From NCBI GenBank assembly GCA_964036275.1, contig OZ038435.1, positions 7,673,687 through 7,737,686 of the forward strand: a stretch of 64,000 nucleotides of DNA, read 5' to 3'. Source of the stretch: Litoditis marina (taxonomy: Eukaryota > Nematoda > Chromadorea > Rhabditida > Rhabditidae). The position numbers and the translations under genes were made by a program. This document shows positions 27,060 through 42,321 of this stretch, piece by piece (positions within the stretch are counted from its first letter, which is position 1; every line of letters starts with the position of its first letter). The notes beneath the pieces are model-generated. The model did no database searches and was not told where the DNA came from. It saw nothing but the letters and a program-made list of their open reading frames with translations.

Positions 27060-30000
27060 GCCGGTCAAATGACTCTCAAATTAGTTTTATATTAATCCAC
27101 CGGCGGCCGGTCAAATGACTCTCGAACAAGTTTTATCTCAATCCACCGGCGGCCGGTCAAATGACTTTTGGATCTCGATTCACCGGCAGCCGGTCAAATG
27201 ACTCTCAAATTCGTTTTATATTAATCCACCGGCGGCCGGTCAAATGACTTTTGGATCTCGATTCACCGGCGGCCGGTCAAATGACTCTGGGATCTCGATT
27301 CACCGGCGGCCGGTCAGATGACTCTCGAACTAGTTGTATCTCAATTCGAACTAGTTTTATCTCACTTCACCGGCGGCCGGTCAAATGACTTTGGGATCTC
27401 GATTCACCGGCGGCCGGTCAAGTTACTCTCAAATTAGTTTTATCTCAATCCACCGGCGGCCGGTCAAATGGTTCTCGAACTAGTTGTATCTCAATTCGAA
27501 CTAGTTTTATTTCACTTCACCGGCGGCCGGTCAAATGACTCTGGGATCTCGATTCACGGCGGCCGGTCAAATTACTCTCAAATTCGTTTTATCTCAATCC
27601 ACCGGCGGCCGGTCAAATGCCTCTGGAGCTCGATTTACCGGCGGCCGGTCAAATGACTCTCAAATTCGTTGTATCTCAATCCACCGGCGGCCGGTCAAAT
27701 GGCTCTCGAACAAGTTGTATCTCAATTCGAACTAGTTTTATTTCACTTCACCGGCGGCCGGTCAAATGACATTTGGATCTCGATTCACCGGCGGCCGGTC
27801 AAATGACTCTCAAATTCGTTTTATACTAATCCACCGGCGGCCGGTCGAATGACTCTCGAACTAGTTGTATCTCAATTCGAACTAGGTTTATTTCACTTCA
27901 CCGGCGGCCGGTCAAATGACTTCGGGATCTCGCTTCACCGGCGGCCGGTCAAATGACTCTTAAATTAGTTGTATCTCAATTCGAACTAGGTTTATTTCAC
28001 TTCACCGGCGGCCGGTCAAATGACTTCGGGATCTCAATTCACCGGCGGCCGGTCAAATGGCTCTCGAACTAGTTGTATCTCAATTCGAACTAGGTTTATT
28101 TCACTTCACCGGCGGCCGGTCAAATGACTTCGGGATCTCAATTCACCGGCGGCCGGTCAAATGGCTCTCGAACTAGTTGTATCTCAATTCGAACTAGGTT
28201 TATTTCACTTCACCGGCGGCCGGTCAAATGACTTCGGGATCTCAATTCACCGGCGGCCGGTCAAATGACTCTTAAATTAGTTTTATCTCAATTCACCGGC
28301 GGCCGGTCAAATGGCTCTCGAACTAGTTGTATCTCAATTCGAACTAGTTTTATCTCAATCCACCGGCGGCCGGTCAAATGCCTCTGGGATCTCGATTTAC
28401 CGGCGGCCGGTCAAATGACTCTCAAATTCGTTTTATCTCAATCCACCGGCGGCCGGTCAAATGACTCTGGGATCTCGATTCACCGGCGGCCGGTCAAATT
28501 ACTCTCAAATTTGTTTTATCTCAATCCAGCGGCGGCCGGTCAAATGCCTCTGGGATCTCGATTCACCGGCGGGCGGTCAAATGACTCTCGAACTAGTTGT
28601 ATCTCAATTCGAACTAGTTTTATTTCTTTTCACCGGCGGCCGGTCAAATGACTTTGGGATCTCGCTTCACCGGCGGCCGGTCAAATTACTCTCAAATTGG
28701 TTTTATCTCAATCCACCGGCGGCCGGTCAAACGGCTCTCGAACTAGTTGAATCCCAATTCGAACTAGTTTTATTTCACTTCACCGGCGGCCGGTCAAATG
28801 ACTCTGGGATCTCGATTCACCGGCGGCCGGTCGAATGACTCTCAAATTAGTTTTATCTCAATCCACCGGCGGCCGGTCAAATGACTCTGGGATCTCGATT
28901 CACCGGCGGCCGGTCAAATGACTCTCAAATTAGTTTTATATTAATCCACCGGCGGCCGGTCAAATGACTCTCGAACTAGTTTTATCTCAATCCACCGGCG
29001 GCCGGTCAAATGACTTTTGGATCTCGATTCACCGGCAGCCGGTCAAATGACTCTCAAATTCGTTTTATATTAATCCACCGGCGGCCGGTCAAATGACTTT
29101 TGGATCTCGATTCACCGGCGGCCGGTCAAATGACTCTGGGATCTCGATTCACCGGCGGCCGGTCAGATGACTCTCGAACTAGTTGTATCTCAATTCGAAC
29201 TAGTTTTATCTCACTTCACCGGCGGCCGGTCAAATGACTTTGGGATCTCGATTCACCGGCGGCCCGGTCAAGTTACTCTCAAATTAGTTTTATCTCAATC
29301 CACCGGCGGCCGGTCAAATGGTTCTCGAACTAGTTGTATCTCAATTCGAACTAGTTTTATTTCACTTCACCGGCGGCCGGTCAAATGACTCTGGGATCTC
29401 GATTCACCGGCGGCCGGTCAAATTACTCTCAAATTCGTTTTATCTCAATCCACCGGCGGCCGGTCAAATGCCTCTGGGAGCTCGATTTACCGGCGGCCGG
29501 TCAAATGACTCTCAAATTCGTTGTATCTCAATCCACCGGCGGCCGGTCAAAGGCTCTCGAACAAGTTGTATCTCAATTCGAACTAGTTTTATTTCACTTC
29601 ACCGGCGGCCGGTCAAATGACATTTGGATCTCGATTCACCGGCGGCCGGTCAAATGACTCTCAAATTCGTTTTATACTAATCCACCGGCGGCCGGTCGAA
29701 TGACTCTCGAACTAGTTGTATCTCAATTCGAACTAGGTTTATTTCACTTCACCGGCGGCCGGTCAAATGACTTCGGGATCTCGCTTCACCGGCGGCCGGT
29801 CAAATGACTCTTAAATTAGTTGTATCTCAATTCGAACTAGGTTTATTTCACTTCACCGGCGGCCGTCAAATGACTTCGGGATCTCAATTCACCGGCGGCC
29901 GGTCAAATGGCTCTCGAACTAGTTGTATCTCAATTCGAACTAGGTTTATTTCACTTCACCGGCGGCCGGTCAAATGACTTCGGGATCTCAATTCACCGGC

Positions 30001-30290
30001 GGCCGGTCAAATGGCTCTCGAACTAGTTGTATCTCAATTCGAACTAGGTTTATTTCACTTCACCGGCGGCCGGTCAAATGACTTCGGGATCTCAATTCAC
30101 CGGCGGCCGGTCAAATGACTCTTAAATTAGTTTTATCTCAATTCACCGGCGGCCGGTCAAATGGCTCTCGAACTAGTTGTATCTCAATTCGAACTAGTTT
30201 TATCTCAATCCACCGGCGGCCGGTCAAATGCCTCTGGGATCTCGATTTACCGGCGGCCGGTCAAATGACTCTCAAATTCGTTTTATCTCA
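27060..30290 (+). repeat. 1,850-bp higher-order repeat, two copies
   Basis: The block from about 27060 recurs 1,850 bp downstream. Shared marks include CACCGGCAGCCGG (27180 and 29031), ATACTAATCCACC (about 27825 and 29674) and the variant L spacer GAACTAGGTTTATTTC, which appears in short runs near 27890-28200 and 29730-30055. Confidence 0.8.
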
Positions 30291-33179
30291 ATCCACCGGC
30301 GGCCGGTCAAATGGCTCTCGAACTAGTTGTATCTCAATTCGAACTAGTTTTATTTCACTTCACCGGCGACCGGTCAAATGACTCTGGGATCTCGATTCAC
30401 CGGCGGTCGGTCAAATGACTCTCAAATTCGTTTTTATCTCAATCCACCGGCGGCCGGTGAAATGCCTCTGGGATCTAGATTTACCGGCGGCCGGTCAAAT
30501 GACTCTCAAATTCGTTTTTATCTCAATTCACCGGCGGCCGGTGAAACGCCTCTGGGATCTCGATTCACCGGCGGCCGGTCAAATGACTCTCGAACTAGTT
30601 TTATCTCAATCCACCGGCGGCCGGTCAAATGACTCTGGGATCTCGATTCACCGGCGGCCGGTCAAATTACTCTCAAATTTGTTTTTATCTCAATCCAGCG
30701 GCGGCCGGTCAAATGCCTCTGGGATCTCGATTCACCGGCGGGCGGTCAAATGACTCTCGAACTAGTTGTATCTCAATTCGAACTAGTTTATTTCTTTTCA
30801 CCGGCGGCCGATCAAATGACTTTGGGATCTCGCTTCACCGGCGGCCGGTCAAATTACTATCAAATTAGTTTTATCTCAATCCACCGGCGGCGGTCAAACG
30901 GCTCTCGAACTAGTTGAATCCCAATTCGAACTAGTTTTATTTCACTTCACCGGCGGCCGGTCAAATGACTCTGGGATCTCGATTCACCGGCGGCCGGTCA
31001 AATGACTCTTAAATTAGTTTTATCTCAATCCACCGGCGGCCGGTCAAATGACTCTGGGATCTCGATTCACCGGCGGCCGGTCAAATGACTCTCAAATTAG
31101 TTTTATATTAATCCACCGGCGGCCGGTCAAATGACTCTCGAACTAGTTTTATCTCAATCCACCGGCGGCCGGTCAAATGACTTTTGGATCTCGATTCACC
31201 GGCGGCCGGTCAAATGACTCTCAAATTCGTTTTATATTAATCCACCGGCGGCCGGTCAAATGACTTTTGGATCTCGATTCACCGGCGGCCGGTCAAATGA
31301 CTCTGGGATCTCGATTCACCGGCGGCCGGTCAGATGACTCTCGAACTAGTTGTATCTCAATTCGAACTAGTTTCATCTCACTTCACCGGCGGCGGTCAAA
31401 TGACTTTGGGATCTCGATTCACCGGCGGCCGGTCAAGTTACTCTCAAATTAGTTTTATCTCAATCCACCGGCGGCCGGTCAAATGGTTCTCGAACTAGTT
31501 GTATCTCAATTCGAACTAGTTTTATTTCACTTCACCGGCGGCCGGTCAAATGACTCTGGGATCTCGATTCACCGGCGGCCGGTCAAATTACTCTCAAATT
31601 CGTTTTATCTCAATCCACCGGCGGCCGGTCAAATGCCTCTGGGAGCTCGATTTACCGGCGGGCGGTCAAATAACTCTCGAACTAGTTGTATCTCAATTCG
31701 AACTAGTTTTATTCCTTTTCACCGGCGGCCGGTCAAATGACTTTGGGATCTCGCTTTACCGGCGGCCGGTCAATTGACTCTCAAATTAGTTTTATCTCAA
31801 TCCACCGGCGGCCGGTCAAATGACTCTCGAACTAGTTGAATCTTAATTCGAACTAGTTTTATTTCACTTCACCGGCGGCCGGTCAAATGACTCTGGGATC
31901 TCGATTCACCGGCGGCCGGTCAAATGACTCTTAAATTAGTTTTATCTCAATCCACCGGCGGCCGGTCAAATGACTCTGGGATCTCGATTCACCGGCGGCC
32001 GGTCAAATGACTCTTAAATTAGTTTTATCTCAATCCACCGGCGGCCGGTCAAATGACTCTGGGATCTCGATTCACCGGCGGCCGGTCAAATGACTCTCAA
32101 ATTAGTTTTATATTAATCCACCGGCGGCCGGTCAAATGACTCTCGAACTAGTTTTATCTCAATCCACCGGCGGCCGGTCAAATGACTTTGGATCTCGATT
32201 CACCGGCGGCCGGTCAAATGACTCTCAAATTCGTTTTATATTAATCCACCGGCGGCCGGTCAAATGACTTTTGGATCTCGATTCACCGGCGGCCGGTCAA
32301 ATGACTCTGGGATCTCGATTCACCGGCGGCCGGTCAGATGACTCTCGAACTAGTTGTATCTCAATTCGAACTAGTTTCATCTCACTTCACCGGCGGCCGG
32401 TCAAATGACTTTGGGATCTCGATTCACCGGCGGCCGGTCAAGTTACTCTCAAATTAGTTTTATCTCAATCCACCGGCGGCCGGTCAAATGGTTCTCGAAC
32501 TAGTTGTATCTCAATTCGAACTAGTTTTATTTCACTTCACCGGCGGCCGGTCAAATGACTCTGGGATCTCGATTCACCGGCGGCGGTCAAATTACTCTCA
32601 AATTCGTTTTATCTCAATCCACCGGCGGCCGGTCAAATGCCTCTGGGAGCTCGATTTACCGGCGGGCGGTCAAATAACTCTCGAACTAGTTGTATCTCAA
32701 TTCGAACTAGTTTTATTCCTTTTCACCGGCGGCCGGTCAAATGACTTTGGGATCTCGCTTACCGGCGGCCGGTCAATTGACTCTCAAATTAGTTTTATCT
32801 CAATCCACCGGCGGCCGGTCAAATGACTCTCGAACTAGTTGAATCTTAATTCGAACTAGTTTTATTTCACTTCACCGGCGGCCGGTCAAATGACTTTGGG
32901 ATCTCGCTTTACCGGCGGCCGGTCAAATGACTCTCAAATTAGTTTTATCTCAATCCACCGGCGGCCGGTCAAATGACTCTCGAACTAGTTGAATCTTAAT
33001 TCGAACTAGTTTTATTTCACTTCACCGGCGGCCGGTCAAATGACTCTGGGATCTCGATTCACCGGCGGCCGGTCAAATGACTCTTAAATTAGTTTTATCT
33101 CAATCCACCGGCGGCCGGTCAAATGACTCTGGGATCTCGATTCACCGGCGGCCGGTCAAATGACTCTGGGATCTCGATT

Positions 33180-36100
33180 CACCGGCGGCCGGTCAAATGA
33201 CTCTGGGATCTCGATTCACCGGCGGCCGGTCAAATTACTCTCAAATTCGTTTTATCTCAATCCACCGGCGGCCGGTCAAATGCCTCTGGGAGCTCGATTT
33301 ACCGGCGGGCGGTCAAATAACTCTCGAACTAGTTGTATCTCAATTCGAACTAGTTTTATTCCTTTTCACCGGCGGCCGGTCAAATGACTTTGGGATCTCG
33401 CTTTACCGGCGGCCGGTCAATTGACTCTCAAATTAGTTTTATCTCAATCCACCGGCGGCCGGTCAAATGACTCTCGAACTAGTTGAATCTTAATTCGAAC
33501 TAGTTTTATTTCACTTCACCGGCGGCCGGTCAAATGACTCTGGGATCTCGATTCACCGGCGGCCGGTCAAATGACTCTTAAATTAGTTTTATCTCAATCC
33601 ACCGGCGGCCGGTCAAATGACTCTGGGATCTCAATTCACCGGCGGCCGGTCAAATGACTCTCAAATTAGTTTTTATCTCAATCCACCGGCGGCCGGTCAA
33701 ATGGCTCTCGAACTAGTTCAATCTCAATTCGAACTAGTTTTATTTCACTTCACCGGCGGCCGGTCAAATGACTTTGGGATCTCGCTTTACCGGCGGCCGG
33801 TCAAATGACTCTCAAATTAGTTTTATCTCAATCCACCGGCGGCCGGTCAAATGACTCTCGAACTAGTTGAATCTTAATTCGAACTAGTTTTATTTCACTT
33901 CACCGGCGGCCGGTCAAATGACTCTGGGATCTCGATTCACCGGCGGCCGGTCAAATGACTCTTAAATTAGTTTTATCTCAATCCACCGGCGGCCGGTCAA
34001 ATGACTCTGGGATCTCGATTCACCGGCGGCCGGTCAAATGACTCTGGGATCTCGATTCACCGGCGGCCGGTCAAATGACTCTCAAATTCGTTTTTATCTC
34101 AATCCACCGGCGGCCGGTGAAGCGCCTCTGGGATCTCGATTCACCGGCGGCCGGTCAAATGACTCTCAAATTAGTTTTATCTCAATCCACCGGCGGCCGG
34201 TCAAATGACTCTGGGATCTCGATTCACCGGCGGCCGGTCAAATGACTCTCAAATTCGTTTCATCTCAATCCACCGGCGGCCGGTCAAATGCCTCTGGGAT
34301 CTCGATTTACCGGCGGCCGGTCAAATGACTCTCAAATTCGTTTTTATCTCAATCCACCGGCGGCCGGTCAAATGCCTCTGGGATCTCGATTTACCGGCGG
34401 CCGGTCAAATGACTCTCGAACTAGTGGTATCTCAATTCGAACTAGTTTTATTTCACTTCACCGGCGGCCGGTCAAATGACTTTGGAATCTCGATTCACCG
34501 GCGGCCGGTCAAATGACTCTCAAAATAGTTTTATCTCAATTCACCGGCGGCCGGTCAAATGCCTCTGGGATCTCGATTTACCGGCGGCCGGTCAAATGAC
34601 TCTCAAATTCATTTTATCTCAATCCACCGGCGGCCGGTCGAATGACTTTGGGATCTCGATTTACCGGCGGCCGGTCAAATGACTCTCGAACTAGTGGTAT
34701 CTCAATTCGAACTGGTTTTACTTCACTTCACTGACGGCCGGTCGAATGACTTTGGGATCTCGTTCACCGGCGGCCGGTCAAATGACTCTCAAATTAGTTT
34801 TATCTCAATCCACCGGCGGCCGGTCAAATGACTCTCAAATTCGTTTTTATCTCACTTCACCGGCGGCCGGTCAAATGACTTTGGGATCTCGATTCACCGG
34901 CGGCCGGTCAAGTTACTCTCAAATTAGTTTTATCTCAATCCACCGGCGGCCGGTCAAATGGTTCTCGAACTAGTTGTATCTCAATTCGAACTAGTTTTAT
35001 TTCACTTCACCGGCGGCCGGTCAAATGACTCTGGGATCTCGATTCACCGGCGGCCGGTCAAATTACTCTCAAATTCGTTTTATCTCAATCCACCGGCGGC
35101 CGGTCAAATGCCTCTGGGAGCTCGATTTACCGGCGGGCGGTCAAATAACTCTCGAACTAGTTGTATCTCAATTCGAACTAGTTTTATTCCTTTTCACCGG
35201 CGGCCGGTCAAATGACTTTGGGATCTCGCTTTACCGGCGGCCGGTCAATTGACTCTCAAATTAGTTTTATCTCAATCCACCGGCGGCCGGTCAAATGACT
35301 CTCGAACTAGTTGAATCTTAATTCGAACTAGTTTTATTTCACTTCACCGGCGGCCGGTCAAATGACTCTGGGATCTCGATTCACCGGCGGCCGGTCAAAT
35401 GACTCTTAAATTAGTTTTATCTCAATCCACCGGCGGCCGGTCAAATGACTCTGGGATCTCGATTCACCGGCGGCCGGTCAAATGACTCTCAAATTAGTTT
35501 TTATCTCAATCCACCGGCGGCCGGTCAAATGGCTCTCGAACTAGTTCAATCTCAATTCGAACTAGTTTTATTTCACTTCACCGGCGGCCGGTCAAATGAC
35601 TTTGGGATCTCGCTTTACCGGCGGCCGGTCAAATGACTCTCAAATTAGTTTTATCTCAATCCACCGGCGGCCGGTCAAATGACTCTCGAACTAGTTGAAT
35701 CTTAATTCGAACTAGTTTTATTTCACTTCACCGGCGGCCGGTCAAATGACTCTGGGATCTCGATTCACCGGCGGCCGGTCAAATGACTCTTAAATTAGTT
35801 TTATCTCAATCCACCGGCGGCCGGTCAAATGACTCTGGGATCTCGATTCACCGGCGGCCGGTCAAATGACTCTGGGATCTCGATTCACCGGCGGCCGGTC
35901 AAATGACTCTCAAATTCGTTTTTATCTCAATCCACCGGCGGCCGGTGAAGCGCCTCTGGGATCTCGATTCACCGGCGGCCGGTCAAATGACTCTCAAATT
36001 AGTTTTATCTCAATCCACCGGCGGCCGGTCAAATGACTCTGGGATCTCGATTCACCGGCGGCCGGTCAAATGACTCTCAAATTCGTTTCATCTCAATCCA

Positions 36101-38640
36101 CCGGCGGCCGGTCAAATGCCTCTGGGATCTCGATTTACCGGCGGCCGGTCAAATGACTCTCAAATTCGTTTTTATCTCAATCCACCGGCGGCCGGTCAAA
36201 TGCCTCTGGGATCTCGATTTACCGGCGGCCGGTCAAATGACTCTCGAACTAGTGGTATCTCAATTCGAACTAGTTTTATTTCACTTCACCGGCGGCCGGT
36301 CAAATGACTTTGGAATCTCGATTCACCGGCGGCCGGTCAAATGACTCTGGGATCTCGATTCACCGGCGGCCGGTCAAATGACTCTCAAATTAGTTTTATA
36401 TTAATCCACCGGCGGCCGGTCAAATGACTCTCGAACTAGTTTTATCTTAATCCACCGGCGGCCGGTCAAATGACTTTTGGATCTCGATTCACCGGCGGCC
36501 GGTCAAATGACTCTCAAATTCGTTTTATATTAATCCACCGGCGGCCGGTCAAATGACTTTTGGATCTCGATTCACCGGCGGCCGGTCAAATGACTCTGGG
36601 ATCTCGATTCACCGGCGGCCGGTCAGATGACTCTCGAACTAGTTGTATCTCAATTCGAACTAGTTTCATCTCACTTCACCGGCGGCCGGTCAAATGACTT
36701 TGGGATCTCGATTCACCGGCGGCCGGTCAAGTTACTCTCAAATTAGTTTTATCTCAATCCACCGGCGGCCGGTCAAATGGTTCTCGAACTAGTTGTATCT
36801 CAATTCGAACTAGTTTTATTTCACTTCACCGGCGGCCGGTCAAATGACTCTGGGATCTCGATTCACCGGCGGCCGGTCAAATTACTCTCAAATTCGTTTT
36901 ATCTCAATCCACCGGCGGCCGGTCAAATGCGTCTGGGAGCTCGATTTACCGGCGGGCGGTCAAATAACTCTCGAACTAGTTGTATCTCAATTCGAACTAG
37001 TTTTATTCCTTTTCACCGGCGGCCGGTCAAATGACTTTGGGATCTCGCTTTACCGGCGGCCGGTCAATTGACTCTCAAATTAGTTTTATCTCAATCCACC
37101 GGCGGCCGGTCAAATGACTCTCGAACTAGTTGAATCTTAATTCGAACTAGTTTTATTTCACTTCACCGGCGGCCGGTCAAATGACTCTGGGATCTCGATT
37201 CACCGGCGGCCGGTCAAATGACTCTTAAATTAGTTTTATCTCAATCCACCGGCGGCCGGTCAAATGACTCTGGGATCTCGATTCACCGGCGGCCGGTCAA
37301 ATGACTCTCAAATTAGTTTTTATCTCAATCCACCGGCGGCCGGTCAAATGGCTCTCGAACTAGTTCAATCTCAATTCGAACTAGTTTTATTTCACTTCAC
37401 CGGCGGCCGGTCAAATGACTTTGGGATCTCGCTTTACCGGCGGCCGGTCAAATGACTCTCAAATTAGTTTTATCTCAATCCACCGGCGGCCGGTCAAATG
37501 ACTCTCGAACTAGTTGAATCTTAATTCGAACTAGTTTTATTTCACTTCACCGGCGGCCGGTCAAATGACTCTGGGATCTCGATTCACCGGCGGCCGGTCA
37601 AATGACTCTTAAATTAGTTTTATCTCAATCCACCGGCGGCCGGTCAAATGACTCTGGGATCTCGATTCACCGGCGGCCGGTCAAATGACTCTGGGATCTC
37701 GATTCACCGGCGGCCGGTCAAATGACTCTCAAATTCGTTTTTATCTCAATCCACCGGCGGCCGGTGAAGCGCCTCTGGGATCTCGATTCACCGGCGGCCG
37801 GTCAAATGACTCTCAAATTAGTTTTATCTCAATCCACCGGCGGCCGGTCAAATGACTCTGGGATCTCGATTCACCGGCGGCCGGTCAAATGACTCTCAAA
37901 TTCGTTTCATCTCAATCCACCGGCGGCCGGTCAAATGCCTCTGGGATCTCGATTTACCGGCGGCCGGTCAAATGACTCTCAAATTCGTTTTTATCTCAAT
38001 CCACCGGCGGCCGGTCAAATGCCTCTGGGATCTCGATTTACCGGCGGCCGGTCAAATGACTCTCGAACTAGTGGTATCTCAATTCGAACTAGTTTTATTT
38101 CACTTCACCGGCGGCCGGTCAAATGACTTTGGAATCTCGATTCACCGGCGGCCGGTCAAATGACTCTCAAAATCGTTTTATCTCAATTCACCGGCGGCCG
38201 GTCAAATGCCTCTGGGATCTCGATTTACCGGCGGCCGGTCAAATGACTCTCAAATTCATTTTATCTCAATCCACCGGCGGCCGGTCGAATGACTTTGGGA
38301 TCTCGATTTACCGGCGGCCGGTCAAATGACTCTCGAACTAGTGGTATCTCAATTCGAACTGGTTTTACTTCACTTCACTGACGGCCGGTCGAATGACTTT
38401 GGGATCTCGATTCACCGGCGGCCGGTCAAATGACTCTCAAATTAGTTTTATCTCAATCCACCGGCGGCCGGTCAAATGACTCTCAAATTCGTTTTTATCT
38501 CAATCCACCGGCGGCCGGTAAAGCGCCTCTGGGATCTCGATTCACCGGCGGCCGGTCAAATGACTCTCAAATTAGTTTTATCTCAATCCACCGGCGGCCG
38601 GTCAAATGACTCTGGGATCTCGATTCACCGGCGGCCGGTC
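33180..38640 (+). repeat. About 1.82-kb higher-order repeat, three copies
   Basis: Matching strings begin near 33197, 35025 and 36844, with offsets of 1,828 and 1,819 bp. Shared marks are GGTCAAATAACTCTCG, TTTATTCCTTTTCACC, GGTCAATTGACTC and GAACTAGTTCAATCTC in the same order. Confidence 0.83.
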
Positions 38641-39837
38641 AAATGACTCTCAACATAGTTTTATCTCAAGCCACCGGCGGCCGGTTTGTGACTCTGGGAT
38701 CTCGATTCACCGGCGGCCGGTCAAATGACTCTCAAATTCGTTTTATCTCAATCCACCGGCGGCCGGTCAAATGCCTCTGGGATCTCGATTTACCGGCGGC
38801 CGGTCAAATGGCTCTCGAACTAGTTGAATCTCAATTCGAACTAGTTTTATTTCACTTAACCGGCGGCCGGTCAAATGACTCTGGGATCTCGATTCACCGG
38901 CGGCCGGTCAAATGACTCTGGGATCTCGATTTACCGGCGGCCGGTCAAATGACTCTCAAGTTAGTTTTATCTCAATCCACCGGCGGCTGGTCAAATGACT
39001 CTCAAATTAGTTTTATCTCAATCCACCGGCGGCCGGTCAAATGACTCTCAAATTAGTTTTATCTCAATCTACCGGCGGCCGGTCAAATGACTTTTGGATC
39101 TCGATTCACCGGCGGCCGGTCAAATGACTCTCAAATTCGTTTTATATTAATCCACCGGCGGCCGGTCAAATGACTCTCGAACTAGTGGTATCTCAATTCG
39201 AACTGGTTTTATTTCACTTCACTGGCGGCCGGTCGAATGACTTTGGGATCTCAATTCACCGGCGGCCGGTCAAATGACTCTCAAATTAGTTTTATCTCAA
39301 TCCACCGGCGGCCGGTCAAATGACTCTCAAATTTGTTTTATCTCAATCCACCGGCGGCCGGTCAAATGACTCTGGGATCTCGATTCACCGGCGGCCGGTC
39401 AAATGACTCTGGGATCTCGATTTACCGGCGGCCGGTCAAATGACTCTCAAATTCGTTTTTATCTCAATCCACCGGCGGCCGGTCAAATGCCTCTGGGATC
39501 TCGATTTACCGGCGGCCGGTCAAATGACTCTCAAATTCGTTTTTATCTCAATCCACCGGCGGCCGGTCAAATGCCTCTGGGATCTCGATTTACCGGCGGC
39601 CGGTCAAATGACTCTCGAACTAGTGGTATCTCAATTCGAACTAGTTTTATTTCACTTCACCGGCGGCCGGTCAAATGACTTTGGAATCTCGATTCACCGG
39701 CGGCCGGTCCAATGACTCTCAAAATAGTTTTATCTCAATCCACCGGCGGCCGGTCAAATGCCTCTGGGATCTCGATTTACCGGCGGCCGGTCAAATGACT
39801 CTCAAATTCATTTTATCTCAATCCACCGGCGGCCGGT

Positions 39838-39950
39838 CAAATGCCTCTAGGATCTCGATTTACCGTCAAATGCCTCTAGGATCTCGATTTACCGGGTCAA
39901 ATGCCTCTAGGATCTCGATTTACCGGCCTCTAGGATCTCGATTTACCGGC
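39838..39950 (+). repeat. Micro-array of truncated satellite A units, copy 1
   Basis: Four consecutive short units of roughly 19-30 bp repeat CCTCTAGGATCTCGATTTACC but have lost most or all of the CGGCGGCC core. They carry a private CTAGG in place of CTGGG. This is the clearest place in satellite A where units lacking the core were amplified. Confidence 0.85.
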
Positions 39951-42208
39951 GGCCGGTCAAATGACTCTCAAATTCGTTGTTATCTCAATCCACCGGCGGC
40001 CGGTCAAATGCCTCTGGGATCTCGATTTACCGGCGTCTGGTCAAATGGCTCTCGAACTAGTGGTATCTCAATTCGAACTGGTTTTACTTCACTTCACTGG
40101 CGGCCGGTCGAATGACTTTGGGATCTCGATTCACCGGCGGCCGGTCAAATGACTCTCAAATTCGTTTTTATCTCAATCCACCGGCGGCCGGTCAAATGCC
40201 TCTGGGATCTCGATTTACCCGCGGCCGGTCAAATGACTCTCGAACTAGTTTTATCTCAATCCACCGGCGGCCGGTCAAATGACTCTCAAATTCGTTTTTA
40301 TCTCAATCCACCGGCGGCCGGTGAAGCGCCTCTGGGATCTCGATTCACCGGCGGCCGGTCAAATAACTCTCAAATTAGTTTTATCTCAATCCACCGGCGG
40401 CCGGTCAAATGACTCTGGGATCTCGATTCACCGGCGGCCGGTCAAATGACTCTCAAATTGGTTTCATCTCAATCCACCGGCGGCCGGTCAAATGCCTCTG
40501 GGATCTCGATTTACCGGCGGCCGGTCAAATGACTCTCGAACTAGTGGTATCTCAATTCGAACTAGTTTTATTTCACTTCACCGGCGGCCGGTCAAATGAC
40601 TTTGGAATCTCGATTCACCGGCGGCCGGTCAAATGACTCTCAACATAGTTTTATCTCAATCCACCGGCGGCCGGTCAAATGCCTCTGGGATCTCGATTTA
40701 CCGGCGGCCGGTCAAATGACTCTCAAATTCATTTTATCCGGCGGCCGGTCGAATGACTTTGGGATCTCGATTTACCGGCGGCCGGTCAAATGACTCTCGA
40801 ACTAGTGGTATCTCAATTCGAACTGGTTTTACTTCACTTCACTGACGGCCGGTCGAATGACTTTGGGATCTCGATTCACCGGCGGCCGGTCAAATGACTC
40901 TCAAATTAGTTTTATCTCAATCCACCGGCGGCCGGTCAAATGACTCTCAAATTCGTTTTTATCTCAATCCACCGGCGGCCGGTAAAGCGCCTCTGGGATC
41001 TCGATTCACCGGCGGCCGGTCAAATGACTCTCAAATTAGTTTTATCTCAATCCACCGGCGGCCGGTCAAATGACTCTGGGATCTCGATTCACCGGCGGCC
41101 GGTCAAATGACTCTCAACATAGTTTTATCTCAATCCACCGGCGGCCGGTCAAATGACTCTCAAATTCGTTTTTATCTCAATCCACCGGCGGCCGGTAAAG
41201 CGCCTCTGGGATCTCGATTCACCGGCGGCCGGTCAAATGACTCTCAAATTAGTTTTATCTCAATCCACCGGCGGCCGGTCAAATGACTCTGGGATCTCGA
41301 TTTACCGGCGGCCGGTCAAATGACTCTCAAGTTAGTTTTATCTCAATCCACCGGCGGCTGGTCAAATGACTCTCAAATTAGTTTTATCTCAATCCACCGG
41401 CGGCCGGTCAAATGACTCTCAAATTAGTTTTATCTCAATCTACCGGCGGCCGGTCAAATGACTTTTGGATCTCGATTCACCGGCGGCCGGTCAAATGACT
41501 CTCAAATTCGTTTTATATTAATCCACCGGCGGCCGGTCAAATGACTCTCGAACTAGTGGTATCTCAATTCGAACTGGTTTTATTTCACTTCACTGGCGGC
41601 CGGTCGAATGACTTTGGGATCTCAATTCACCGGCGGCCGGTCAAATGACTCTCAAATTAGTTTTATCTCAATCCACCGGCGGCCGGTCAAATGACTCTCA
41701 AATTTGTTTTATCTCAATCCACCGGCGGCCGGTCAAATGACTCTGGGATCTCGATTCACCGGCGGCCGGTCAAATGACTCTGGGATCTCGATTTACCGGC
41801 GGCCGGTCAAATGACTCTCAAATTCGTTTTTATCTCAATCCACCGGCGGCCGGTCAAATGCCTCTGGGATCTCGATTTACCGGCGGCCGGTCAAATGACT
41901 CTCAAATTCGTTTTTATCTCAATCCACCGGCGGCCGGTCAAATGCCTCTGGGATCTCGATTTACCGGCGGCCGGTCAAATGACTCTCGAACTAGTGGTAT
42001 CTCAATTCGAACTAGTTTTATTTCACTTCACCGGCGGCCGGTCAAATGACTTTGGAATCTCGATTCACCGGCGGCCGGTCCAATGACTCTCAAAATAGTT
42101 TTATCTCAATCCACCGGCGGCCGGTCAAATGCCTCTGGGATCTCGATTTACCGGCGGCCGGTCAAATGACTCTCAAATTCATTTTATCTCAATCCACCGG
42201 CGGCCGGT

Positions 42209-42321
42209 CAAATGCCTCTAGGATCTCGATTTACCGTCAAATGCCTCTAGGATCTCGATTTACCGGGTCAAATGCCTCTAGGATCTCGATTTACCGGCCT
42301 CTAGGATCTCGATTTACCGGC
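42209..42321 (+). repeat. Micro-array of truncated satellite A units, copy 2
   Basis: Exact second copy of the truncated-unit run, 2,371 bp downstream. It was carried along by the higher-order duplication and did not arise independently. Confidence 0.85.

Noticed and set aside
26756..27118. 120-codon open frame spanning the first gap
   Set aside because: Most of it is N. It is an artefact of treating the gap as translatable.
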